Positions 1 through 5,629 of a stretch of 6,952 nt of DNA are shown piece after piece; positions within the stretch are counted from its first letter, which is position 1, and each line of letters opens with the position of its first letter. Made by a program: the position numbers and the translations under genes. Source of the DNA: Nitrolancea sp040255925 (GTDB taxonomy: Bacteria; Chloroflexota; Chloroflexia; Thermomicrobiales; Thermomicrobiaceae). The stretch lies in NCBI GenBank assembly GCA_040255925.1, contig JBDZVX010000125.1, forward strand, positions 1-6,952, read 5' to 3'. The notes under the pieces were generated by a model. That model was not told the origin of the DNA and ran no database searches. It worked only from the letters and a program-made list of their open reading frames with translations.

Positions 1-116
1 CAGCGCTTCCGAAGACGGTCAGCAGCCACAAGCCGGGAGACAAGATCACCCTGACCGTCATCCGGGACGGGAAACCGATGCAGATTCCCCTGACGCTGGG
101 AGAAATGCCCTCCTAA
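1..116 (+). CDS. C-terminal end of PDZ-domain serine protease (HtrA/DegP-like), 5' truncated by window
   Basis: The open frame enters from the left edge (first whole codon at position 3) and stops at TAA 114-116. The 37 visible residues include HKPGDKITLTVIRDGKPM and end in LTLGEMPS. The pattern 'KPGD-K-x-T-L-x-V-x-R-D-G-K ... LTLGE-x-P' is the closing beta-strand/helix segment of the PDZ domain that ends HtrA/DegP/DegQ-type trypsin-like proteases. These are envelope proteases that degrade or refold misfolded secreted proteins, and the PDZ domain binds exposed C-termini. The catalytic domain lies outside the window, so the protease assignment rests on the PDZ tail alone; another PDZ protein, such as a C-terminal processing peptidase, is less likely because those rarely end directly after this strand. 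A strong inverted repeat starts 23 nt after the stop. Confidence 0.8.
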   Translation, partial: ALPKTVSSHKPGDKITLTVIRDGKPMQIPLTLGEMPS

Positions 117-138
117 GAACCCGGCCGCGTGAGAACCC

Positions 139-181
139 TCAGAATTCCGTGCCACTATTGAACGCCGGCACGGAATTCTGA
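139..181 (+). terminator. Perfect 15-bp inverted repeat, probable terminator of the PDZ protease gene
   Basis: The arm TCAGAATTCCGTGCC (139-153) is exactly complementary to GGCACGGAATTCTGA (167-181), with a 13-nt loop. It begins 23 nt after the protease stop and ends 94 nt before the next start. There is no clear T-run after the right arm (ATCCTTGCG follows), so it is not a textbook intrinsic terminator. U-tract-poor hairpins of this kind are common after genes in GC-rich bacteria. It could also act as an operator or mRNA-stabilising hairpin. The repeat is directly visible; its function is inferred. Confidence 0.6.
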
Positions 182-274
182 ATCCTTGCGACAGCACGGG
201 AGCGGGAGTGATCCGCTGGCGTCCGTTATGCGAAAACGGTTTCGCGGAGAGCCGCTAGAGAAATGGAGCGCGCA

Positions 275-523
275 ATGCCTGAACCACTGAATCTGAGCAT
301 CGAATACTGTGTCTCCTGAGGGTACGACAAGAAGGCCGCCCGTGTGGCGGCAGCGCTAAAGCATGCGTTTCCCGACCGGATTCAAGAGATCAGGATGATC
401 AAAGGCCGGGGCGGCGTCTTCGAGATACGAAATGGCGATGAACTCATCTTCTCGAAGAAGCAGCTCGGGCGATTCCCGGAGCCCGGGGAAGTTGTCGATA
501 TCCTATCCGGGGCCAGCCATTAG
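275..523 (+). CDS. SelW-like selenoprotein of the SelT/SelW/SelH (Rdx) family, in-frame TGA = selenocysteine
   Basis: Reading ATG 275 to TAG 521-523 through an in-frame TGA at 317-319 gives 82 residues. The start is MPEPLNLSIEYCVSUGYDKK, with C12 and U15 forming a CxxU redox motif at the end of the first beta-strand. Further Rdx hallmarks follow after the TGA in the same frame: helix AARVAAALKHAFP, strand IRMIKGRGGVFEIRNGDELI, then FSKKQLGRFPEPGEVVDIL. Family members are about 75-100-residue thioredoxin-fold proteins with CxxC or CxxU, thought to act in thiol redox reactions; substrates are poorly known. The start is chosen because GGAG (265-268) lies 6 nt upstream; an in-frame ATG at 263 is the alternative and has a weaker site. 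Conservation continues past the TGA without frameshift, and a hairpin lies 15 nt after it. Nearby genes thrS, wecG and pfkB all stop at TGA, so TGA is not generally read as sense. A recent nonsense mutation of a CxxC protein is the alternative, but TGA falls exactly at the second redox Cys position. Standard callers would miss or split this gene. Confidence 0.88.
335..351 (+). promoter_or_regulatory. Candidate bacterial SECIS hairpin for selenocysteine insertion
   Basis: GCCGCC (335-340) pairs perfectly with GGCGGC (346-351) around the 5-nt loop CGUGU, all inside the coding sequence. The loop begins 21 nt after the UGA (317-319). Known bacterial SECIS elements lie immediately 3' of the UGA, with a short upper stem, a small apical loop that carries a G near its 5' side, and a UGA-to-loop distance of roughly 16-37 nt as I recall the published model. 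This hairpin fits those limits (six G-C pairs, G as second loop base). SelB would bind it to deliver Sec-tRNA at the UGA. No convincing lower stem is visible, so the exact structure is inferred. Confidence 0.6.
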
Positions 524-584
524 GGACGGTACCCGGGGATAGCGGGACGCCTTCTCCGTTCATCCGCGCCGGTCCAGAGTCATA

Positions 585-619
585 GCCGAGAACCCCGGTT
601 TCCGAATCGGAATCTCGGC
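585..619 (+). terminator. Compound hairpin after the selenoprotein gene, possible terminator
   Basis: GCCGAGA (585-591) pairs with TCTCGGC (613-619). Inside it TTCCG (600-604) pairs with CGGAA (608-612) around a 3-nt AAT loop. The two stems stack on the 3' side, leaving an 8-nt bulge ACCCCGGT on the 5' side. It lies 62 nt after the TAG of the selenoprotein gene. There is no T-run after it. Placement favours a transcript end, but the evidence is structural only. Confidence 0.35.
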
Positions 620-874
620 CGCTCGATTGACCACGCTGCATTCAACTGATTCCTAATCGTCCATCTGAAACTCTCGCTAAGGCAAAAGCGGGTGTAGTTT
701 GCGTTGGGCTCACGGAACGAGAAGCGCGACAAGCGACACTAGCCGGTGCGATCTCCCGCTAGCTGCGCTGGCAAGATTCGTTTGGCTGCCTGCCATTCCT
801 TGCGTTTCTAATGGCCAACAGACATCCTTTCTCTCTGAGACTGCATTATGTAAGTAACGCGTGATGTAGTCTAT

Positions 875-884
875 GGAAAGGGGA
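875..884 (+). promoter_or_regulatory. Ribosome binding site of the secreted propeller protein
   Basis: GGAAAGGGGA ends 4 nt before ATG 889. The GGGG core leaves a 5-nt spacer, which fixes the start of the signal-peptide ORF. Confidence 0.6.
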
Positions 885-888
885 TTGG

Positions 889-2541
889 ATGTACTGGCGG
901 CTCGTGAGTCGGATCGCGATCTTTGTTCTTCTTGTTGGGATAATAGCGGGAGCGATCCCGGCACAGGCCGCCGTTGATTCAACGTTTCTTACCACCACGC
1001 CAAGTGGCCCGCCGGATGCCCAGCCGCATACCGATGGTTCGACCGTCGTCTGGCAAGTCCACCAATCCCAGGTGGCGGAGAGCCCGCGTGATGTCTACGC
1101 CGCCAAACTCACCGATCGCCAGGTTTTTCCAGTGGCCACCGGCCCAACCGACCAGGGTGACCCGGATATCGACGGTGGGATCGTCGTCTGGGCGGACGGC
1201 GCCCGTGATCCGGAGACGGGCCTGGGCGTCTATACCATCCGAGGCCGGGATCTGGCGACCGGCCGGGAGCTGGAGATCGGGTCCGCGATGGGTGAGAGTC
1301 CGCGTCCAGCGATCTCCGGGAAGTGGGTCGTCTGGCGGAGTCAGACCGGCGATGCCTGGTCGATCCTGGCCCGCGATATCAGCACTATGAGCGAGCCGTT
1401 CACCTTGATGCGACGGACAGGTGGATTTGTGGCGATTCAGCCGCCAAGTATCGACGGTGACCAGATGGTTTGGCTCGAATCCGTCGAACGCACCGTGGAC
1501 GGCAAGGCAATCTGGGATTGGCAGTTCGTCACGTGTCCGGTCGCGGATTGTACGGCGACCGTCGTCTCGGAAACCAAAGACAGCCCGTTCGTGCCCACAA
1601 GCTACGATGCCGGCGGCGACTTCGTCGTGTTCGATTCCTTTACGCCCTTCCACAGTGTCACCGCGGTCGATCTCCGAACGCATGCATCAAGAGTGTTGCC
1701 GGGCAATGGCTTCCGTCCCACCACTGATGGACGCTATGTGTTCTGGGAAAGCTGGCAAACTTCCAAGATCGTGGATCTCCAGGGCTATGACCTTCAGACG
1801 GAGAGTACGTTCCCGGTCTCAGCCAGTACCGGTTTCAATCGTAGGCCAAGTACGAGCCACGGTATGCTCGTCTGGCAGCGAGGAACGGGGTCGGTCGAGA
1901 TCCACTCGGCACCGATCGCCAGCATGCTCCCATCCGCCCGCCAGCCGGACCCCGGCACCACCAGTCCCGACTGGCTCTACTTCTCCGAGACCGGCCACTA
2001 CCTCAGCGCCGGCTTCCAGCAATTCTGGGAGCGGTCGGGTGGCTTGCCCGTCTTCGGCTTCCCCTTAACCGAAGAGTTCAGCGAGCAGGGTTTGACCGTC
2101 CAGTACCTCGAACGCCAGCGCTTCGAGTACCACCCCGAGCATGCCGGGACTCCCTATGAAACCGAGTTGGGCTTATTGGGGACCGAGGACGCGAACCGGC
2201 GGGGCTTGCCGGGCAACGCGGCGTTCCAGCCGTTGCCGGGGGGCACGTCCAGCGACGGAAACTGCACGTTCGTCCCGGAGACGGGCCACAAGCTGTGCGG
2301 GATGTTCCGGAGTTACTGGCGGTCGCATGGACTGGAGTTCGACGATCCGGGCATCTCTTACCGTGAGTCGCTCGCCCTGTTTGGCTATCCGATCAGCGAG
2401 GAATTCACTGACCCGGAGACCGGGCTGGTGACCCAGTACTTTGAGCGGGCGCGGTTCGAGTATCATCCCGAGAATCCGGTACCGAGCCAGGTGCTGTTGG
2501 GACGGCTTGGAGCTGACATGATCGCCCAAAGGGGCTGGTAG
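889..2541 (+). CDS. Secreted protein: seven propeller-type repeats plus two C-terminal ETGH/FGYP repeats
   Basis: This 550-residue protein opens with a signal peptide: RLVSR, a hydrophobic core at about residues 9-24, and AQA|A giving likely cleavage after residue 27. Residues 45-347 hold seven evenly spaced strands of the form x-V-W: VVW 53, VVW 99, VVW 147, MVW 193, VVF 246, VFW 284 and LVW 327. Their spacing of about 38-53 residues is typical of a TolB/WD-like beta-propeller, so one closed seven-bladed propeller is plausible. Two related repeats follow (about 364-432 and 461-541), each with ETGH, an aromatic FW or YW, FGFP or FGYP, EEF, QYxER and RFEYHPE. They resemble LGFP-type repeats and are familiar from extracellular Chloroflexota proteins. 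Repeat two has an insertion before LFGYP. The only four cysteines in the mature chain come as close pairs (216/221 and 459/470), suggesting disulfides and export. There is no LPxTG or C-terminal membrane anchor, so it is probably released or held non-covalently. A role in surface binding is a guess; no catalytic motif is seen. Confidence 0.85.
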   Translation: MYWRLVSRIAIFVLLVGIIAGAIPAQAAVDSTFLTTTPSGPPDAQPHTDGSTVVWQVHQSQVAESPRDVYAAKLTDRQVFPVATGPTDQGDPDIDGGIVVWADGARDPETGLGVYTIRGRDLATGRELEIGSAMGESPRPAISGKWVVWRSQTGDAWSILARDISTMSEPFTLMRRTGGFVAIQPPSIDGDQMVWLESVERTVDGKAIWDWQFVTCPVADCTATVVSETKDSPFVPTSYDAGGDFVVFDSFTPFHSVTAVDLRTHASRVLPGNGFRPTTDGRYVFWESWQTSKIVDLQGYDLQTESTFPVSASTGFNRRPSTSHGMLVWQRGTGSVEIHSAPIASMLPSARQPDPGTTSPDWLYFSETGHYLSAGFQQFWERSGGLPVFGFPLTEEFSEQGLTVQYLERQRFEYHPEHAGTPYETELGLLGTEDANRRGLPGNAAFQPLPGGTSSDGNCTFVPETGHKLCGMFRSYWRSHGLEFDDPGISYRESLALFGYPISEEFTDPETGLVTQYFERARFEYHPENPVPSQVLLGRLGADMIAQRGW

Positions 2542-2552
2542 CGAGATTGAAT

Positions 2553-2618
2553 CGGGGACTCAGCAGGCGGGATGCTCGCCAGGCTGGTTCCCCGCCACCA
2601 AGCAGGTCGTGACGACCT
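2553..2618. terminator. Hairpins in the convergent gap between the propeller protein and the M50 protease gene
   Basis: The 91-bp gap between the two convergent stops holds two structures. One is a long stem CGGGGA (2553-2558) with TCCCCG (2589-2594). The other is a tight hairpin AGGTCG-TGA-CGACCT (2604-2618) followed by ATTTGG on the + strand. The second has a 6-bp stem, a 3-nt loop and a short T-run, so it is the best candidate terminator for the + strand gene, and it could also serve the minus-strand gene. The inverted repeats are visible; termination is inferred from their position. Confidence 0.5.
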
Positions 2619-2632
2619 ATTTGGCCTTACCT

Positions 2633-3799
2633 CTAGACCGGGACCTTGGTCTGGATCTGTAGCCAGCGTAGGATATCGCTGCGGCGCAACATGCCGACCA
2701 GGTGTCCGTCCTGCACGACCGGCACCTGATTTACGTCGCGGCTCGCAAGCTCCTCCATCGCCTCGTTGGCATCCTCATCCGGCGTTGCCGTGGTCAGTTG
2801 ACTCTGCGGCGTCATGATCTGACGCACGCTCGTCAAATCCCAATCTTCTCGCGGTACCCGCCGGACATCCTCCAAGCTGACGATACCGACGAGTTGATTA
2901 TCCTGCACCACCGGAAACGCACGCTCGCTGGTTCCCATGATGTACTCATGGACAAGCGTGCTGACCGGGAGATCGGGCGTTACCGTCGCCACGCGCGACT
3001 CCATCAGCTTACCGACCGGCACCCCGGTTAGCGCTCCTTGGATGACGATCTGCCGGTAGCTCTGAACCGCCGCGGAATGGAGAAACCAGCCGATCAGGAC
3101 AAGCCAAAGTCCACCGATCAGCCCCGTTCCAAAGATCGGAATCGTGATTCCGAAGATCATCGCGAGGCCCATCAGAATCAAGACCCAGGCGACGGCCTGA
3201 CCCGCCCACGAGGCCCAGCGGGTTGCCTCTTTGATGTTCCCCGTCACCGCCCAAAAGATCGAGCGGAGAACTCGCCCGCCGTCCAGCGGGAAACCGGGGA
3301 CCAAGTTGAAGATCCCGAGCAGGATGTTGATCGACCCCAGCCAGACGGCAAGCGTCGTCACCGGGCTGAGCATCGAAATGTTTTCGGGACTTGGTAAACC
3401 ACCAGAACCCAACGCGGCCAGGCCGAGGAAGAGAATCCCCAACACGATGCTGGTGAGTGGGCCGACGATGGCCATCAAAAACTCGGCCTTGGGCGAAGGC
3501 GGCTCTTTACCGATACTTGCAACCCCGCCGAAGAGCCAGAGCGTAATGCTCTTGACTGGTAATCCATAGGCTTTCGCTACGAGTGAGTGGGCCAGCTCAT
3601 GGGCGAGGAGCGACGCGAAGAAGACCACCGTCCCGATTATCGCGATGCCCCAAATAAAAACCGGGCCCCAGTTCGGATGCATCGGGCCAACGATGCCGAG
3701 CGCGAGGCTCCAGGCAATCAGCAGGAAGATAAAAATAAGGCTCCAGTTGATCCCGATCTCAATACCGAAGATCCGACCAAGCCGCAGGCTGCTCTCCAT
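2633..3799 (-). CDS. Site-2-type intramembrane metalloprotease (M50 family) with two C-terminal CBS domains
   Basis: The product is a 388-residue membrane protease. The zinc motif HELAH (H67, E68, H71) lies in the second membrane segment, and the third zinc ligand is in NLVPGFPLDGGR (D173). About six hydrophobic segments are visible (approximately 19-39, 49-77, 107-130, 147-171, 200-220, 224-244). Two CBS domains follow at about 262-317 and 327-384, with typical strands FPVVQDNQLVGIVSLEDV and VPVVQDGHLVGMLRRSDI. Such enzymes cut transmembrane substrates, often anti-sigma factors; CBS domains usually sense adenine nucleotides. The start is ATG 3799 because AAAGGTGG (3805-3812) sits 5 nt upstream and because homologues begin just before the SLRLGRIFGIEIGINWS segment. 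In-frame ATGs at 3832 and 3883 would add 11 or 28 polar residues. All catalytic residues are present. The substrate is unknown, and no sigma/anti-sigma pair lies next to it. The gene converges on the propeller gene. Confidence 0.93.
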   Translation of the reverse strand: MESSLRLGRIFGIEIGINWSLIFIFLLIAWSLALGIVGPMHPNWGPVFIWGIAIIGTVVFFASLLAHELAHSLVAKAYGLPVKSITLWLFGGVASIGKEPPSPKAEFLMAIVGPLTSIVLGILFLGLAALGSGGLPSPENISMLSPVTTLAVWLGSINILLGIFNLVPGFPLDGGRVLRSIFWAVTGNIKEATRWASWAGQAVAWVLILMGLAMIFGITIPIFGTGLIGGLWLVLIGWFLHSAAVQSYRQIVIQGALTGVPVGKLMESRVATVTPDLPVSTLVHEYIMGTSERAFPVVQDNQLVGIVSLEDVRRVPREDWDLTSVRQIMTPQSQLTTATPDEDANEAMEELASRDVNQVPVVQDGHLVGMLRRSDILRWLQIQTKVPV

Positions 3800-3933
3800 A
3801 GTTGCCACCTTTTCTCCGGACCGCCGGGTCATCGCCACGGTTCCGGACCCCAGCACCGGGTTACGGGTTTCGACGGTGGGCATGATGCCACCAGGTGACC
3901 GAAACGGCGGCCCCAGCGATGTTCATGCAACTC

Positions 3934-3947
3934 TTGTACCAGTACAA
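3934..3947. promoter_or_regulatory. Palindrome TTGTAC-CA-GTACAA, candidate operator upstream of the M50 protease gene
   Basis: Perfect 6-bp arms flank a 2-nt centre, 135 bp upstream of the chosen protease start and 51 bp upstream of the longest possible start. On the minus strand, TTGAGC and TACTGG are spaced 17 nt apart, with the second hexamer overlapping the palindrome; this is at best a weak promoter. The arms look like those of GntR-type operators such as the AraR box TTGTACGTACAA, but with two extra central bases. No regulator gene is in the window. The palindrome is visible; the operator role is inferred. Confidence 0.35.
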
Positions 3948-4034
3948 ACAAAAAGGGCGTGGCTCAAATTCCGGTTAGGTGCGAACGTTCGGGCAGACGC
4001 CGGGTCGGCAGAACCTTGACCGGACAACGAAAAC

Positions 4035-4052
4035 GGGCGAGGGAGGGAGGGG
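4035..4052 (+). other. G-quadruplex-type motif downstream of the PfkB kinase gene
   Basis: Four G-runs of at least three (4035-4037, 4041-4043, 4045-4047, 4049-4052) are separated by loops of 3, 1 and 1 nt, which meets the canonical G3+N1-7 rule. The G-rich strand is the template strand for the minus-strand kinase gene, and the motif lies 22 nt past its stop. It might slow RNA polymerase and help end the operon transcript. No good hairpin terminator with a T-run was found in this gap. The role is speculative. Confidence 0.4.
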
Positions 4053-4074
4053 CAAGGAGGACTGGGTTTCCGGA

Positions 4075-5052
4075 TCAACCATCGAGTGCGGCAGCGATCT
4101 CCGCGGCGGTCACCTGAGCATTTCCCCATTTCGCGACCGCCAGACCAGCGGCCACTTGCGAGAGCCGTAACGCCGCGAGCGCGTCCAGCCCGGCCGCCAG
4201 AGCCGCCGTGATCACCGCGATCACCGTATCCCCGGCGCCGGTCACGTCAAACACCTGACGCTTGATTTGTGAGGGAACCTCATGATATGCGCCATCCGAC
4301 CCGGCGAGCGCCGCCCCTCCAGGACCGAGTGTCACGACCAGCCGGTCACAATCGAGTTGCTTTCTCAGCCGCGTGAGGTGTTCCCTCCGTGTGGCCGTCT
4401 CCTGGAGCGGTTCGTTCAAATAGGACTCCGCCTCGGCCTGGTTGCATTTGACGAGCGCCAACCCCTGAAAATCCGCAAGCGAGCCCTGAGAATCGACGGT
4501 CGCGAGTGGCGCGGCACACTTGGCTGCCGCGATCACGCCTGGCACAATCACGCCGCTCCGGTAATCCGAGAGCAGCACCGCATCGACCTGACCGGCCATC
4601 GATTCAACAAAATCGATAAGCTGCCGTTCCATCGCTCCTTCAACCGGCCCACGGATTTGACGGTCCACCCGGACTATTTGCTGGGGGAAGACGTTATACG
4701 ATCCCTCCGCGACCAGCCGGGTTTTCGTCGTTGTCGGGCGAGTTGGATCGGTGAGGATTCCATCAACGTGTACGCCCTGAGTGCGCAGGAGGTCCCGCAG
4801 CCGTCGTCCCTCGGCATCGTCACCGACGACGCCTGCCTGCCAGACCTCGCCACCCAATGCAGCGATCGCAAGCGCCGGGGCCGTCCCACCGCCAGGGCGA
4901 TCTTCGCGGCGACGCTCCTCCAGCACCATGATCGGCGCCTCCCGCGAGACACGCGCTGGGAGCCCGAAGATGTAGGAGTCGAGGTACAGATCCCCCACAA
5001 CCAGAACGTTCCGGCCAGGGATGGCCGCGAGCAGGGGTCGAAGATCAGACAA
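4075..5052 (-). CDS. PfkB-family sugar kinase resembling RfaE/HldE heptose-7-phosphate kinase domain
   Basis: This 325-residue ribokinase/PfkB-fold protein shows the family signatures. The N-terminal strand VLVVGDLYLDSYIFG is at about residues 16-30, the substrate-side SREAPIMVLEE at 36-46 and the glycine-rich PGGGTAPALAIAALGG at 53-68. SDYRSGVI lies near 162-169, and the ATP/anion-hole motif DVTGAGDT at 269-276 carries catalytic base D275. KWGNAQVT near the end is also typical. 'GD-x-x-LD-x-Y-x-x-G-x-x-x-R-x-S-x-EAP' is the pattern of RfaE domain I, which phosphorylates D-glycero-D-manno-heptose 7-phosphate at C1. The nucleotidyltransferase half of bifunctional HldE is absent, so this is a stand-alone kinase; the true sugar could differ. 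Start: GGAGG (5061-5065) is 8 nt upstream of TTG 5050-5052. The in-frame GTG at 5059-5061 would overlap its own Shine-Dalgarno, so TTG is preferred; the GTG would add three residues. It starts 15 nt after the zinc-finger membrane gene and is probably the last gene of the operon. Confidence 0.88.
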   Translation of the reverse strand: MSDLRPLLAAIPGRNVLVVGDLYLDSYIFGLPARVSREAPIMVLEERRREDRPGGGTAPALAIAALGGEVWQAGVVGDDAEGRRLRDLLRTQGVHVDGILTDPTRPTTTKTRLVAEGSYNVFPQQIVRVDRQIRGPVEGAMERQLIDFVESMAGQVDAVLLSDYRSGVIVPGVIAAAKCAAPLATVDSQGSLADFQGLALVKCNQAEAESYLNEPLQETATRREHLTRLRKQLDCDRLVVTLGPGGAALAGSDGAYHEVPSQIKRQVFDVTGAGDTVIAVITAALAAGLDALAALRLSQVAAGLAVAKWGNAQVTAAEIAAALDG

Positions 5053-5067
5053 GCCGCCCACCTCCGG

Positions 5068-5616
5068 TTACCGAAACCGTATGAACGGAATGACGACTGC
5101 CAGCGCAGCAAAGAGCAGATCCGGAAGCAAGCGTAGCTGGAGAAAGGCCATGAGATGCGGGTCGGTCAGGTGACTGCGGATATAGTCAAACGAGATTCCG
5201 AGGTGCTCGGCGATCACTATGCGGGAGACCAGCAATCCGAGAAGAACGCAACCCATCCCGATCGCCTGCAGATCCGCTCCCCGTTTGTCATTCGCCGCCC
5301 AGGCAATCCCCTCAGCCACACCAAAACCCAGGAGCAACGCGGCATAGAATTTCCAATCAGGGAAGAATCCCCAAAGCACTCCAGTGGCCAGCGCCACTCC
5401 CAGCCCGCTCAACACAGCCTTGAGAAGGCTTCCGGTGGACGTGCGGTAGGTTGGCAGACCACGAACCGCCGCGCACTCAGGACAACGAAAGCCAACCGGC
5501 GTCTCGACCGCGCAACGTGGGCAGATCGGGGTGCCGCATTTGCTGCAGCGGAGCCGCGTCCGCACGTTCGGGTGATAGGTACACTGTGGTTCGTCGGCTT
5601 CCGACGTCACAACCAT
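5068..5616 (-). CDS. Small membrane protein with N-terminal B-box/zinc-ribbon-like domain
   Basis: This 182-residue protein has an N-terminal cysteine/histidine cluster: C12, H15, C24, C27, C32, C35, C45 and C48, in CxxH...CSKCG...CPRC...CPEC. The text 'C-x-x-HP-x-x-x-x-x-L-x-C-x-x-CG-x-P-IC-P-x-C-x-x-x-TPVG-x-x-C-P-x-C' is the B-box-type zinc finger also found at the front of some bacterial rhomboid proteases. About four hydrophobic segments follow (roughly 64-85, 88-108, 117-137, 161-180). No rhomboid GxSG serine or histidine is present, so it is not a rhomboid protease. Function is unknown; a zinc-binding, membrane-anchored adaptor is a guess. Start: ATG 5616 is chosen because the conserved finger begins just after it. 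The frame continues upstream to 5808, but only through sequence overlapping wecG. Its weak Shine-Dalgarno GAGGG (5627-5631) overlaps the wecG stop, suggesting translational coupling. Confidence 0.8.
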   Translation of the reverse strand: MVVTSEADEPQCTYHPNVRTRLRCSKCGTPICPRCAVETPVGFRCPECAAVRGLPTYRTSTGSLLKAVLSGLGVALATGVLWGFFPDWKFYAALLLGFGVAEGIAWAANDKRGADLQAIGMGCVLLGLLVSRIVIAEHLGISFDYIRSHLTDPHLMAFLQLRLLPDLLFAALAVVIPFIRFR

Positions 5617-5629
5617 CGTTATGCAGCCC

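Larger units (their letters stand above)
524..888. other. Gene-free stretch of 365 bp between the selenoprotein and the secreted propeller protein
   Basis: No ORF with a recognisable product, no tRNA cloverleaf and no riboswitch that I recognise is visible here. It contains one compound hairpin (585-619) near the selenoprotein end. At its right end the sequence becomes AT-richer (about 840-880), where the promoter of the following gene should lie. No convincing -35/-10 pair could be fixed: CATTAT or TATGTA near 844-852 are possible -10 hexamers without a matching -35. The stretch could hold the 3' UTR of the selenoprotein gene plus the 5' regulatory region of the next gene, or an unrecognised small RNA. 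Confidence 0.5.

Noticed and set aside
275..523. Explanation of the TGA by a TGA-as-sense genetic code
   Set aside because: thrS, wecG and pfkB each end in TGA exactly at the family-typical C-terminus, so TGA is a normal stop here.
585..620. Possible tRNA T-arm (GGTTTCCGAATC-like text)
   Set aside because: No cloverleaf, anticodon arm or acceptor stem could be built around it; the sequence is better explained as a simple hairpin.
800..852. Sigma-70-type promoter for the secreted protein (TTGCGT / CATTAT)
   Set aside because: The two hexamers are 38 nt apart, far from the 16-18 nt required, so no promoter is annotated.
979..1683. 234-residue minus-strand open frame inside the propeller gene
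   Set aside because: It is antisense to a signal-peptide protein with regular repeats; its own translation is rich in R, D and G with no domain pattern.
4282..5136. 284-residue + strand open frame opposite the PfkB kinase
   Set aside because: It is antisense to a clearly recognisable kinase, has no family-like motifs, and is an expected by-product of GC-rich codon usage.
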